A stretch of DNA of 64,000 nucleotides, taken from the NCBI GenBank assembly GCA_036872755.1, contig JAVHNS010000005.1:1116001-1180000 (forward strand), given 5' to 3'. The translations under genes were made by a program, and so were the position numbers. Origin of the DNA: Orbilia blumenaviensis. Lineage: Eukaryota > Ascomycota > Orbiliomycetes > Orbiliales > Orbiliaceae. Below the pieces are notes generated by a model. That model ran no database searches and was not told where the DNA came from. It worked only from the letters and a program-made list of their open reading frames with translations. This document shows, piece after piece, positions 49,022 through 63,357 of the stretch; within the stretch, counting starts at the first letter, position 1; every line of letters starts with the position of its first letter.

Positions 49022-49311
49022 GAATTAATCCGAATATCTGCGGCCGGACACTAGAAAATATGTTTTCACTGCCATTGAGCCGCAAGGGATACTAAGACCT
49101 TCAGAGGCTTTACCAAATAGTCTCGAAGAACTCGATGCGATCTGAAAATTGATGGACGATGGCTTTCTGAAACTATTTAACAAAACGATAGTTCTGCTAC
49201 TGCCCAGAGTGTAGTATTCAAGAAAGAGGGATATCAGAAGGGGCCCCGAAGAAACAAATACAATCTAACGCCCATGCATGCAAAAGATCATAATAGAACC
49301 GCCACATCCCT
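49022..49311. other. Intergenic between convergent genes
   Basis: About 290 nt between the 3' ends of the F-box-like gene and the minus-strand isomerase-like gene. It presumably holds both 3' UTRs; no coding region is seen. Confidence 0.5.
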
Positions 49312-50742
49312 TTACCCTAGACTATTCACCGCCCCGTCACTCAATCCAACATAAACCTTATGTGGCCTTCCATTCCATCCGCCTTTTCCAGCGTAAAATA
49401 GTCCATGGTCCACAACCCCATAAAGCCCCTTTAGAATCTCCGCTAAAACCTCGACCTCGGAATCAGCATTCCCCAAAGCCGGCCAGCTAGCATCAATAAT
49501 ATACGTTCCTCTCTGCGTGATGCAAGGCCCAGAAATAACGGGCTCCCCATGCCTCAGAGTAGCAATCGCACCAACCGCTCTCAGCTTCTTAATGGCGTAG
49601 AAATATGACTCTGGAGTGATTTCCACCGCCATACTTTTCCCCATCGTAAACAGCGTAGGGACTCGTTTGTTATAGTCGATTATACAAACGAAGCATTCTG
49701 ATCTCAATGCGACCATTCGCTCCAAATGCAAGTTTCCCGTTCTCCCTCTGATGCAATTTAAATTATCGTCGACTTTATCAGCGGTATCAAAATATACATC
49801 GATTTTGGTTTCCGGTGAAAGAAGGCTTAGCGAAGTTATTGGTCGCAATTTGTAAGACGCCATGATATGCTCGGATGCAACGCCCGTCGAGACAAAGGTG
49901 ATGTCCGCAAGTTGACTATAGGAATACTGTGATAATTTTTCCACAACCTGGAGCATCAAGGAGCCGGATCCAATCGCAATATATGCTGGTCTATTAGTTG
50001 GGAAATTGTCGCTGACTGCCTTATACGCCGCCAATTTGCGCACTGTAGTAGTTGATCTACTTACTCTGGCCGGCCGATTGGACCTCGACGATGTGATGTT
50101 AGAAATCAAAGAAGCGATTGATGGCAGACGGTGACCTTTATGATCTTTGGGTGTTTTAGTGGAATCCGTTCTCGCAGGACTTGGAGCAGGTCCAGGGGCC
50201 GGAACAGGTGCAGGGTAGTCCTCCTCGGGCTCCAGCTCAGGCGATTGAAACCCAACATGCTGAAGTGATGGTTTCCTACCAGGTTTAGACATTGAAGACC
50301 GTCGGCTCGAAACTTTTGGAAGTGGCTCGACGGCAATGAGTTCAGGTCCCTCCGCGAGGGAAAATGTAGACCCATATATAGCCGGTGGGGTTGTGGAGAT
50401 CGAAAAGTCCCGAGAGACCCGTTTCGTAGGTTGCAGTTCATCATGCTCGTTTTCGATAGGCTGAGTCGTAATTGCATCCTTTGAGTCCCCTGGATCCGAG
50501 GCTGCTTGCTTCTCTTTGCTCTTCTTTCGACGCAGACCCGAGTTCTTGCTTTTCAGCGAGGCAGTGCGCACCTTTGTTAATAGTCTCTCCATTCGCTCGA
50601 GAATACCTTCAGAGATACGAGCTCGATGGGTTTCACTCATATGCGTACAAAAGTTACGCAAGATGTAGAGAATAATGAGCGAACTTACGACGTTTTGTAT
50701 AGCAGGTGGACGAGTAGTTTTAATGGCGGTGATAAGGGACAT
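49312..50742 (-). CDS. Ribose-5-phosphate isomerase A-like protein with long N-terminal extension
   Basis: Single open exon as modelled, 476 residues, about twice the size of a normal RpiA. Residues 1-240 are basic, Ser/Pro-rich and look disordered (PAPVPAPGPAPSPA at 177-190). Residues 245-476 follow RpiA: IGSGS at 257-261 (phosphate loop), FDTADKVD with D319 and D322 at the E. coli D81/D84 places, NCIRGRTGN, LERMVA with E341 at the E103 place, AVEITPESYFYAIKKL, and GLYGVVDHGLFY. The essential lysine (E. coli K94, in KGGG) is R332, and the glycine run is broken, so isomerase activity is doubtful. The real pathway enzyme would then be encoded elsewhere. A GTAAGT near codon 19 may mark a small intron, but I found no in-frame acceptor; the true start could be a later Met near residue 35. 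It is divergent from the methyltransferase gene 363 nt away. Confidence 0.8.
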   Translation of the reverse strand: MSLITAIKTTRPPAIQNVVSSLIILYILRNFCTHMSETHRARISEGILERMERLLTKVRTASLKSKNSGLRRKKSKEKQAASDPGDSKDAITTQPIENEHDELQPTKRVSRDFSISTTPPAIYGSTFSLAEGPELIAVEPLPKVSSRRSSMSKPGRKPSLQHVGFQSPELEPEEDYPAPVPAPGPAPSPARTDSTKTPKDHKGHRLPSIASLISNITSSRSNRPARVSRSTTTVRKLAAYKAVSDNFPTNRPAYIAIGSGSLMLQVVEKLSQYSYSQLADITFVSTGVASEHIMASYKLRPITSLSLLSPETKIDVYFDTADKVDDNLNCIRGRTGNLHLERMVALRSECFVCIIDYNKRVPTLFTMGKSMAVEITPESYFYAIKKLRAVGAIATLRHGEPVISGPCITQRGTYIIDASWPALGNADSEVEVLAEILKGLYGVVDHGLFYAGKGGWNGRPHKVYVGLSDGAVNSLG

Positions 50743-51105
50743 GGTGACGCCCCTTTGCCTTGAGGGAAACCGTACGCCTAAATTCAGGCGTTTTGAAGCC
50801 GGTCAGCGCTTAAGCGGGCTAGGGGGTAGTCGGGGGGTCCATTATAGTCCGTTTAGTTAGTCTAATTCAAAGTTTCCAGTTAAAAAAATGACGTAGAATA
50901 TGCCCAGGCAGTCGATTTTATGTGCACTCGTACAGCAGAGGGAAGCTTCGCCCCAACACATTCCAATTTATCCCAGTTTTTGTGTTGATCGGCTATTTTC
51001 CGCTGTAAAAGTTTCCAAATTACAACAATCTCCGCGTTACGCAGTACATATCCCCAATTATCTTTATTCTCTATCCTAGAAATAGGCAGAACGTCATCTT
51101 TCTCA
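50743..51105. promoter_or_regulatory. Shared divergent promoter region
   Basis: 363 nt separate the starts of the minus-strand isomerase-like gene and the plus-strand methyltransferase gene, so both promoters lie here. No specific operator was recognised. The right half is AT-rich. Confidence 0.55.
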
Positions 51106-52197
51106 ATGCCTCGTATTTCTCGAGGGATAGCCAGTTATCTCCGGAAGAAAAACAAACTCCTCCCGCTTCTCTATAGGGATAGTCGTATCCCCGAACTCGC
51201 AGAATTCGATCTTCGCTCTCTAAAAGAACATGTCTTACAGCGCGAAGACTTGAAAAATTCGCCAAGACGTCAATTTATATATCTAAAATCTCTCTGCGAG
51301 CGCCGAGCTCGAGCAGAACCTTTGGAGCATATCCTAGGAACCGCATGTTTCTACGATGTCGAAATATTATCCGGGCGGGGAGCATTGATTCCCCGCACAG
51401 AAACCGAGTCAATGGTAATGCGACTATGCGACGATTTAAAAAACTACTATTTTGTCAATGGCTCAAGACGGAATAATATGGGGAAGAAATTTCGAATACT
51501 CGATCTTTGCACCGGATCGGGTCCTATTGCTCTACTTATAGCAAAACAGCTTTATGATTTAAACCTCCCTTATGGGTTCCAAGTTCTTGGGGTTGACATA
51601 TCCGAACCGGCTTTAAAGTTGGCGAGAGGGTCTTTGGAGCATAATATCAGATCTGGTGCATTGCCTGAAGAAGCCAGGCGTGATGTCGGGTTTTCTCAAG
51701 GTAATGTGTTGAGCCCAAAAGAGTCTCTGCATGGAGGGAAATCGGATGTTCATGATGACATAACATCCTTCTTCACTCATGAAGATAGGACTAATAATAA
51801 GCCAATCGTTGACGTTGTGGTCGCTAATCCGCCATATGTTTCTGCGAGTGGATACTGGGAAGATACGGATAGAAGTGTAAGGCTCTATGAGCCAGAAATT
51901 GCCTTGGTCCCACCAGAGGAAAGGCCCAAGAGCATTCAGGACGATATTTTGAGAGAAGACGTATTCTATCCAACCATCGAAGAATATGCAGCATACTTCG
52001 AATCAAAGGCCGTTGTCTTTGAAACCGGGGGCGATAAGCAATCTAATCGGATAAAATCCATGCTAGAGAACAGAGGGTGGGAAACAGGGACCTGGAAAGA
52101 TTTCAGAGGTATTCACCGAAACGTTGTAGGTTGGAGAAAGGAAAGTGGCTGGAACTGGCTGCCTCTGCCATCAAAAGATGGGATTAGTTACGATTGA
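51106..52197 (+). CDS. HemK/PrmC-type release factor glutamine methyltransferase, probably mitochondrial
   Basis: Single exon, 363 residues. The SAM-binding motif I is LDLCTGSGPIALLIA at 132-146, followed by LGVDISEPALKLA (161-173). The catalytic NPPY is at 241-244, in VVVANPPYVSASG. The N-terminal helical PrmC part has RRARAEPLEHILGTACFYDVEI and IPRTETE, which are typical. PrmC-type enzymes methylate the glutamine of the GGQ loop in class I release factors. The basic N-terminus (RGIASYLRKKNKLL) suits a mitochondrial presequence, so this is most likely the orthologue of yeast Mtq1 rather than the cytosolic Mtq2, which is smaller. Its 3' end faces mitochondrial leucyl-tRNA synthetase only 175 nt away. 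Confidence 0.9.
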   Translation: MPRISRGIASYLRKKNKLLPLLYRDSRIPELAEFDLRSLKEHVLQREDLKNSPRRQFIYLKSLCERRARAEPLEHILGTACFYDVEILSGRGALIPRTETESMVMRLCDDLKNYYFVNGSRRNNMGKKFRILDLCTGSGPIALLIAKQLYDLNLPYGFQVLGVDISEPALKLARGSLEHNIRSGALPEEARRDVGFSQGNVLSPKESLHGGKSDVHDDITSFFTHEDRTNNKPIVDVVVANPPYVSASGYWEDTDRSVRLYEPEIALVPPEERPKSIQDDILREDVFYPTIEEYAAYFESKAVVFETGGDKQSNRIKSMLENRGWETGTWKDFRGIHRNVVGWRKESGWNWLPLPSKDGISYD

Positions 52198-52372
52198 TAT
52201 CTCGCACAGTATAGTTCCCCACTCGTGGGTTTCACAGCATTAGCTCGGCGCCACCTCGAGCTCCTCAAAAGGATTCCAAATGCTGTCATGGCGCACAGGG
52301 TTACCTAAACCACATGGCAAATGCAAAACAACTTTTCCCACCTGGAGCCAGAGATGTATTTACAGACCCCCA

Positions 52373-56521
<4,149 letters not shown>

Positions 56522-57826
56522 TTAGTGCTTCCTGAGTCGTTTTGGGGACCTTGTATCATCTTCTTCAGAAGCAGTGCTGTGACGACGGCAGTCGGATGGC
56601 GAAATGATAGAAGGGAGACGGCCTCGCTTTTGTCCGACGGCGAGGTTAGTCTTCATAATCCACCGTTCGAGAGCCTCCTGATGGATTCGCTGACGTTCAG
56701 CGATGGTAGGCTTCCTATAGCGGGGTACCCGAGCTCGAGAGACGACCAAAGACAGCGGTGGTGGGGTATATACAAGAGTCTTGAGATCGCTTGCCTTTGG
56801 GGCTTCGTCTGAAGCAGTAGAGTTCTCACTATCAGAGCCGTAGGCGCTGTCAGCATCCGCATCGCGAGGATCAATTTCCTCACCAACGACGGTACTGGCG
56901 TCTGTGACAGAAGCTTCGTCGTCGCTGTTGCCAGCGGCTTCCTGCTTATGCTCTTCAACGAGGGCAGCTTCGAAGGAAGGCAGGTCGTTCCAAGCAACAT
57001 CTTCGCGGTCAGCGCATTCGCAACCACCTTCAGCCAACAAAGCCTTCTTATAAGCCTTGTGTGGGCATGGAGGGGCCATGTATTGGCCATATCGATTTCG
57101 TGGGGTTTCCGGAAATCGTCCAACTTCGAGCATGTCGAGCTGGAAGCGAGGCGGAATTCTGTCCCACATCAAATCGCTCACAAACCAGGTAACGTATTGT
57201 GAGGTAAAATCGATGGCGCAGCGTTGGCGGCAAGAGTCCTGCATGTAAGGGGCGTCTCTGGGGCTGGCGACAATGCTGTTGGTGGCGAGTGCATTCTTGA
57301 GAGCAGTAGCGACTGGTCCAGTGGAGTAAGGGTTCATATCACGTTTACAGGCTTGGTTGAAAGCAGTCTGTAGCCACTCAAAGAGGTGCCAGCAAGTCTT
57401 GGTGAGTCCCATCTTGTTCAATTCGTCGGCGTAGTTATACAAAAGATCGACAGGTGGGACGAAAGACTCAGGTGTTGCAACTTGAGCCGGAACAATGATG
57501 CTTCGGAGGCCCTCGAATTTGGGAGCTGGGCCACTGCAGACAAAAAGCCAACCCTTCTCGATGCATTGCTGAAGCATCTGAACATTGGTCGTGATCCTTC
57601 TACTCGAGTCCCTGGCAGCAGCGACTGAGTATGCAGAATGAAGCCATCGAAGAATATGCCATGCTTGCGTTAGCTTGTTCTGGGAAGCAAATAGTCGGAT
57701 ATAATGATAGAGAACCTCGACTGGCGGTGTTATCTGGGACCGGGGCCTTGGTTGCCATACTGAAGATGGCAATTGTGGAATTTGCGAAGGGTATTGTGTG
57801 TTCATTGTAAATGTCGAATTCAGCAT
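56522..57826 (-). CDS. Protein of unknown function with an internal duplicated helical motif
   Basis: Single exon; the first in-frame ATG gives 434 residues, and a second Met seven codons later (MNTQYPS) is an equally good start. I do not recognise the family. Two copies of a ~40-residue unit are visible, about 90 residues apart. The first begins PPVEVLYHYIRLF and ends AWHILRWLHSAYSVAAARD. The second begins PPVDLLYNYADEL and ends CWHLFEWLQTAFNQACKRD. Their shared core is PPV-D/E-x-LY-x-Y, then L-T-x-x-x-W-H-x-x-x-W-L-x-x-A, then A-x-x-RD. The middle holds cysteines in CPHKAY and GGCECADRED. An acidic Ser-rich linker follows, and the end is basic (SPKRLRKH), like a nuclear localisation signal. 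The upstream leader is long and purine-rich. A role in the nucleus is only a guess from the C-terminus. Confidence 0.75.
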   Translation of the reverse strand: MLNSTFTMNTQYPSQIPQLPSSVWQPRPRSQITPPVEVLYHYIRLFASQNKLTQAWHILRWLHSAYSVAAARDSSRRITTNVQMLQQCIEKGWLFVCSGPAPKFEGLRSIIVPAQVATPESFVPPVDLLYNYADELNKMGLTKTCWHLFEWLQTAFNQACKRDMNPYSTGPVATALKNALATNSIVASPRDAPYMQDSCRQRCAIDFTSQYVTWFVSDLMWDRIPPRFQLDMLEVGRFPETPRNRYGQYMAPPCPHKAYKKALLAEGGCECADREDVAWNDLPSFEAALVEEHKQEAAGNSDDEASVTDASTVVGEEIDPRDADADSAYGSDSENSTASDEAPKASDLKTLVYTPPPLSLVVSRARVPRYRKPTIAERQRIHQEALERWIMKTNLAVGQKRGRLPSIISPSDCRRHSTASEEDDTRSPKRLRKH

Positions 57827-60800
57827 AGTAAGAGCTGGATATATATGTGTGGGTAGTTGAATGTGCAAACTGTAGAAGGCCGTTCAATAGTGAGTATGCC
57901 CTCCAAGTCAAGGGAACCCAAAGATCTAAGACCAAAGTATGTTGATAAGCTATAATGCAGATTAGAGGCGTGAGACGACTTGAAACCGGCTGCCGCTAGA
58001 GCTTAAGATGGTGTCGGTGTGGATATATATAAAGAAGATATGGAAAAAAAAAAAAAAAAAAAAAAGTATCAAAGAAAAATACAATAGGTATGAATGGTCG
58101 ACTGCGGCGGTATTGGACGAGACGAAGGCCGCGAATGATATACAAATGTCGAACCAAACTACAAGACTGCACCGGAAAAGAAACAGAAAGGCCCGAGGGA
58201 AAAAAGAAAGAAGTAAGAAAAGAGAGAAGAGAAGGCAAGTGACGATGGGAAACGAGTGGTAAAATAGTATCTGCAAAGAATCGAATCAAGGTTCAGATGA
58301 TAGCAAGGTGATGTGTTACGGGCTGGAGGTAATGAATGACTGGCTGACAGTGGTTTACACGTCTCTGTGAACTTCGGGGAACTCAAGCAAGAATCAGAAC
58401 GGGCACGGGGGAAGAATTAAAAGTAACTGGCCAACGAGCACGCGCAAAGAAAAGAAAAGGACTGGCAAATCAAAAGACAAGACGGAAGGGGAAGGGAAGA
58501 AGTGTGTATCGACGCAATGATGCGGAGGAGAAAAAAGTATAGTTTGAGAAGAAGGAAACATGAATGAAGAGAAAAGGAGAATGAAGGCCTGTCATTGGGC
58601 AGATTGGGGGTGCAACAGGGCCGGGGGTCTTTCCAGATTGTCTGCTTGACAGAGCAATTCTTTTGCAGGAACAAGCCTTCGACTAGGCTGGTTATGGCTG
58701 CCTCCCCTGCCAATGCCAGGGCCGTCAAGGAATCCGTCTGGCCAACCAGAATCGCAGGATGGGCTTTCGCCTAACAAATGGTGACAACTCAGCAAGCTAT
58801 CGTCTCAATGCAAAACTGGCCAGTAACTGGCACCCGCTCTCTGCTTGAAACCAGTTATGCTCGTCTCGGTGGGCTCCACGTGAACCTACCCTGGTTCATG
58901 GCCGAGATGGAAAGGAAATGGTTGGACATTTCTTCAGCCGTTCGCAGCTTCTCATCCAATCATTCGTTGCGTTAAGCACTCCGTGGGTGAGCTGCTGTGC
59001 CATCGCCGGAAGTTGGCGTCTGTGAGCCACACTCACTTTTCTCCCTAGGGTCCTGCGTAAGGAAATGCCTTCTGGGGAAAAATGCGGATATTTCTTTGTG
59101 CGAATGTTGGCGGAAATGATGGTGGTGCATGCAACTTTGGTCCTGAAACTTGGGCCTTCGCCCCGAAGGGCAGTTTCGGGTCTGCTTCAGGAATTTTTGA
59201 TCTTTGACCTTCCCTATTTTGTCATCTGATGCAAATTTTTTTCTCTGCAGATTCTCCAGAATAGCTGTACTGCGTCTGTCTCAGGATGCATGGCCACGCG
59301 GTGATGTCAAAAAAATGTCAAGACGTAGGAATCAATTGTCTCGACATGCGGAGCCGCCAGGTCGCTGTCGCATGTTTGAGAATCTGCCAAATAATCGACT
59401 GGAGCGTGGATTCTGCATCCGCTGTCCATGGTAATCCGTTCTCGATTCTCGTTGGTGCCTTTGGCCATTTGCAGGCATGGCCGTAGGAAAGAAAAGCTGC
59501 TCGCTGGGGAGGAAGCCGGCAGCTTATGCAAGGTACGAATAGCAGCTCCTTGTCCAATCTGAGCCGTACCTGCAGGTTTCAGATAGACATTTTCCACCAC
59601 CCGCACCCAAAAATGGATACAGGTCATTGTGAATCGAACAGAACGTTACAGGAAACTTTCGTGGGATGCTCGTCTCTCACGCAAATACCCCGAACTTCGA
59701 AAGGCGTCGTTAGCTCATGAGTATTCTTATCTTATGTTTCGAAATTTCGATCCCTCCCGTGCGGAGAGTGGAGCCGAGAATGCATCCCCGATCGATGTCG
59801 CATGCTATATATGCAATGCCCATGATGATATACGGAATACAGCCTCCTTCGGCTGTTTCGACCAGTCCATGAAACGGTTTTGACGCATTCGACATTGACG
59901 TTTGGTGATGGGTACCATGGGTGTGGATGTCTGCCTGGCGGGAGATGTCAACTTCATGACAACGCAAAGAGGTCGTATATCCCTTTTTCGGCAATCTTGG
60001 AATGCACGAACTCCCACGTTTCTGATAAGCGGGAAGCTCAGGGGCATATCTACATCTCCTTTCAATCTTGTAAGGCGCTTCGAGAAAGGAGAATACTATA
60101 TTTAATATATCAACCGAATTTCCCGGTTTTGAAGCTTCCGCAGGAGGTCATTTCAAACTCCTCGCGAACGATTATCTTGCCATGAGCTCGGAGCTTCTTC
60201 TCAAAGAATGCTACCAGACATTCTTGCAATCTGAGATGATATCACCAGAATAATATGATATCCCAGAAATTCGAAGCTCGACAAAATCTCGAAACATGAA
60301 AACGGAAGATACCCTTCCCCCGGGACCAATTGTAACATGTTTCAAGATGTTCTCCACTCCGGATGCGGAGAAGAGCACTGGAAGCTTTACCCTAAGTCCG
60401 AGGAAACAGCGGGTATTCGAAATACAACAGCCTCAACACCTTCTAGAATTCCGCCCTTCAAGATCATCACACCCAGGGGAATATCTCTGTCTCTACATAT
60501 CCTGTATGTCAGTGGTCTGGCCGTGGTTTCTGTAGCCTATGTAGGCATCAATTTTGTGGTATATGCGAGGTGAATCCGACCATCAAGAGGAAATTCAGGT
60601 GGGAGATAACTTGCATGAACTCGCTAAGCAGCTCATTTCGATATTCGCACCAAGACAGGTAATTTCTTTAACCTTGCGGCCTCGAGCCTCGGCTGTGATT
60701 TTGTACGTTTATAAATAGCAAGGCCTCCTCTGTGACCCCTCTCTACCTTCATTCAGGTATTTCGATCCGATATCCATCCGCTGTCATGATTGGCGCTGTC

Positions 60801-62022
60801 GTACCAGTCGTTGATGACTATTTGAGCTTAATGAATACTAGGTAGTATGATGTGATATTTGATATCCTGCCTTGCTGAAAAATCTGTATCAGCCCTGGCT
60901 GTGTAAATACGAACCTGTGCATGTAATTAAATTGAAGTTTTAATTACAACAACAGCTAACAATGGACAGATATCATCCCTCTATTGTTAAACACGATTGA
61001 ACAAGGCACTCGTGAACTGATTGTTCACGTAGCTGCCAGCCGCCCTTCCTTACATCTCAATCAGAATAAAATACAAAGTAATTATACAAAATATTAAGGC
61101 AATTTTATATCGTAAAGCCAATGCAAGGGTTACCATGCGTATCTGAACCTTTGGCTAAATCCGTTCTATGCAAGGGGATGTCGAATCACAAGTTTCACGC
61201 AGAGTGCGGATATGCATGTGCCGCGTGTTTGGTACACAACCCCCCACCAATCGAGTTTCAAAAACATTGCTGCCTCGATGTCGGGATTAGTCCGCGGAAG
61301 CCAAAGTCTTGCAAGAGTAAAAAAATTTTAGTGAGCTTGTTTCATGCAGTTCGCTTGAAAGCCTGTACTGCGGATAGGTGGTTAACGCGGTAACCGCTGT
61401 AAGCTTTTCACTGCATGATACCTATTGCCGTGAAAAGCCAGTTCCATGGGTCGGCATAGAATGCGGGGTTCAGACGACAATAAGCCGGTTTCTGTACTGG
61501 AATTATATAGATGTGTACAGATGATACGAAAACCGGACAAAAATATCACGGTCTTTTTACCTCTGGGTTGAGGTTATTATTGTCTTAAAAATAATGTATA
61601 TTCAAGATGATTCGCAGTCAATATTTGGGTAGGCAGTTTATGAATCTAGCAGACAAAATATACACTGTGCCGACCGCGATACTTGGGAAGCTGGATAGTT
61701 ACCTAGGAAAGAGGGGGTATCAGAAGCACTGGTCTAGGATCACTGGTTTGTTTCAGTTAGAGGATCGATATGGTTTGGGGGCACGGATCTAAGAGTTACA
61801 CGTCGCAACATAGGTGTACACTACTGAATAGTGGATTAATTACTGGTAAGGGCAAAAATTGAGGCTACAATAAGTCAAACGCCTGAGAAATGCACTCGCT
61901 TTGCAACAGAAAGATCTAAAACCATAGAGAAAAGTCCGTCATACGAATAATAATAATAAAAAAAAACCTTGAATCCCCCCTAGCAACCGTATACGTACAG
62001 GAACGCGAGACCTTCGGATAGC
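57827..62022. other. Gene-poor stretch, 4.2 kb
   Basis: No gene that I can support. The left 700 nt are purine-rich on the plus strand with an A run at 58044-58065 and may be the promoter and leader of the minus-strand gene to the left. Open frames at 59204-59434, 59629-59883 and 61607-61792 are short, overlap minus-strand frames and show no motif. The stretch 60900-61980 is AT-rich and includes the 3' region of the Mso1-like gene. Long non-coding transcripts are possible but cannot be shown from sequence. Confidence 0.5.
58044..58065. repeat. Poly(A) tract, 22 nt
   Basis: Uninterrupted run of 22 A on the plus strand (T run on the coding side of the minus-strand gene to the left), in a purine-rich leader-like region. 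Confidence 0.9.
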
Positions 62023-62877
62023 TTATCTTCCATAGTAGCCCGGAGTGCCTCCGTATCCTGAGAAATCATCTCCTCCACCACTCCACGGTGCCGTTGCCGA
62101 CATAAATGGCTTGTCGTTGGCTGGGGGAGCCCTACCACCGGCCTGTCCGGGTGGTGCCGAGGAGCGGCCACCCGTCTCTCCGGCTGCAGCTGCAAACCCT
62201 CTTCTTCCGCCAGCCGGAGCTCCATAGCCAGATGGCTGAGGTGGTGCTCTTCCACCACTGGGCTGGGGCGACCCAGACCCATAAGACTGTTGACGAGGGG
62301 CAGCAGCCGGAGGCGGCGGTTGCTGATGCTGCTGGGGTGGTGCGGTTTGGGTTTGTTGCCTCTGCTGTTGCTCCCTCTTCAGTGCCATGAAGGGCTTAAC
62401 TCCACCTCTCGGTCCGCCGGGGAGACCCATCGGTTGGCGTTGTGGAGGAGGTGCTTGCTGAGCCTGTTGTGGTTGGGGGGGTGGCGGTGGGGGTTGGTGT
62501 TGCTGTTGTTGGACTGGTGGTGCGGATTGCATTCCGCTACGCATTGGCAGAGCCTGAGCATTCTTCGCGGGACCATCTCCGAAGATGTCGCCCAACATAG
62601 CTGGTGAACCGCCGGTTGCCATCTGTGCCGGAGCCGTCTGACGGGGAGGCGGCATTTGCGGGTTATTCGGAGCCATCGGGGAGACGGCAGCGGGAGCAAG
62701 CCAGTCCGGAACGAAGCCGTCCTTCTCTTTGTAGTACGTGCGGAGGGCTCTGGAAACAGCAGATTCGTCTTCGTGATCGGCGTGGTCGGCATCACTGCTG
62801 ATGACAGTGAAGCTGGGGGGTTTGAAGTTGGCGACCTTAGTGGAAGCCGCCTGAGTAAACTTGGACCAATAGGACAT
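62023..62877 (-). CDS. Mso1-like Sec1-binding exocytosis protein
   Basis: Single exon as modelled; the ATG at 62877 gives 284 residues starting MSYWSKFTQAASTKVANF. The first 70 residues match the Mso1 Sec1-binding domain: a short amphipathic helix, then DESAVSRALRTYYKEKDGFVPDWL. The remainder is low-complexity Pro/Gln/Gly (runs of Q and P near residues 125-195, GG and YGG at the end). Yeast Mso1 binds Sec1 and Sec4 and helps SNARE assembly at the plasma membrane; fungal homologues keep the N-terminal domain and vary in the tail. I chose the start because the family domain begins at this Met; an upstream extension to 62988 has no ATG context of note. It is divergent from MAK16 with 480 nt between the starts. 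Confidence 0.83.
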   Translation of the reverse strand: MSYWSKFTQAASTKVANFKPPSFTVISSDADHADHEDESAVSRALRTYYKEKDGFVPDWLAPAAVSPMAPNNPQMPPPRQTAPAQMATGGSPAMLGDIFGDGPAKNAQALPMRSGMQSAPPVQQQQHQPPPPPPQPQQAQQAPPPQRQPMGLPGGPRGGVKPFMALKREQQQRQQTQTAPPQQHQQPPPPAAAPRQQSYGSGSPQPSGGRAPPQPSGYGAPAGGRRGFAAAAGETGGRSSAPPGQAGGRAPPANDKPFMSATAPWSGGGDDFSGYGGTPGYYGR

Positions 62878-63357
62878 CGTGGATACGGGTAGCCTGCTTG
62901 GAGGAGTCTTGTATCGCGGAATGACAAGGTAGCGGGGTAGCGAGTGGTGCAATAGGTAGATACTTAAGTATCTGGAACGTGGTAGCACTCAGGGGTCGAT
63001 GGGAATGCTCTGTTGAAGAGGGGCGTCGAGGAGGTTGGCTGGCTAAAGCTGAAGGAAGCTGGTCTTTTGGAGAGGAGATGTTCCAGAACGGACATCGTAA
63101 GCGGCTCCACAGGTGGAGTCTTGGCGCCACTTTCCCTTTTGGGCCACAAATATTTTTTTCGACGGGGAATTTCTTTTCTGCGACAGAACCAGCTATCCAC
63201 ACTATCACGATCAACCATTAAGTACTATCGTACCCACTTACTGGTTCCAGACGCTGAACGACGGCGGCATCCGTATCGCAGGTGGTCTTACTACCTTTAT
63301 CATCATCTTCTTTCTATTGTATTGTATTGTTTTCCTTTTCTTTTATTTTTTTTCGAC
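62878..63357. promoter_or_regulatory. Shared divergent promoter region (Mso1-like / MAK16)
   Basis: 480 nt between two divergent starts. The plus-strand side just before the MAK16 ATG is a long pyrimidine-rich (CT/T) run, 63290-63355, typical of leaders of ribosome-biogenesis and housekeeping genes in ascomycetes. No specific operator was recognised. Confidence 0.6.

Noticed and set aside
59629..59883. 84-codon open frame in the 4.2-kb gene-poor stretch
   Set aside because: Overlaps minus-strand frames, no motif, no clear splice sites.
61607..61792. 61-codon open frame MIRSQYLGRQF...
   Set aside because: Short, without recognisable homology; it may be real but I cannot support it.
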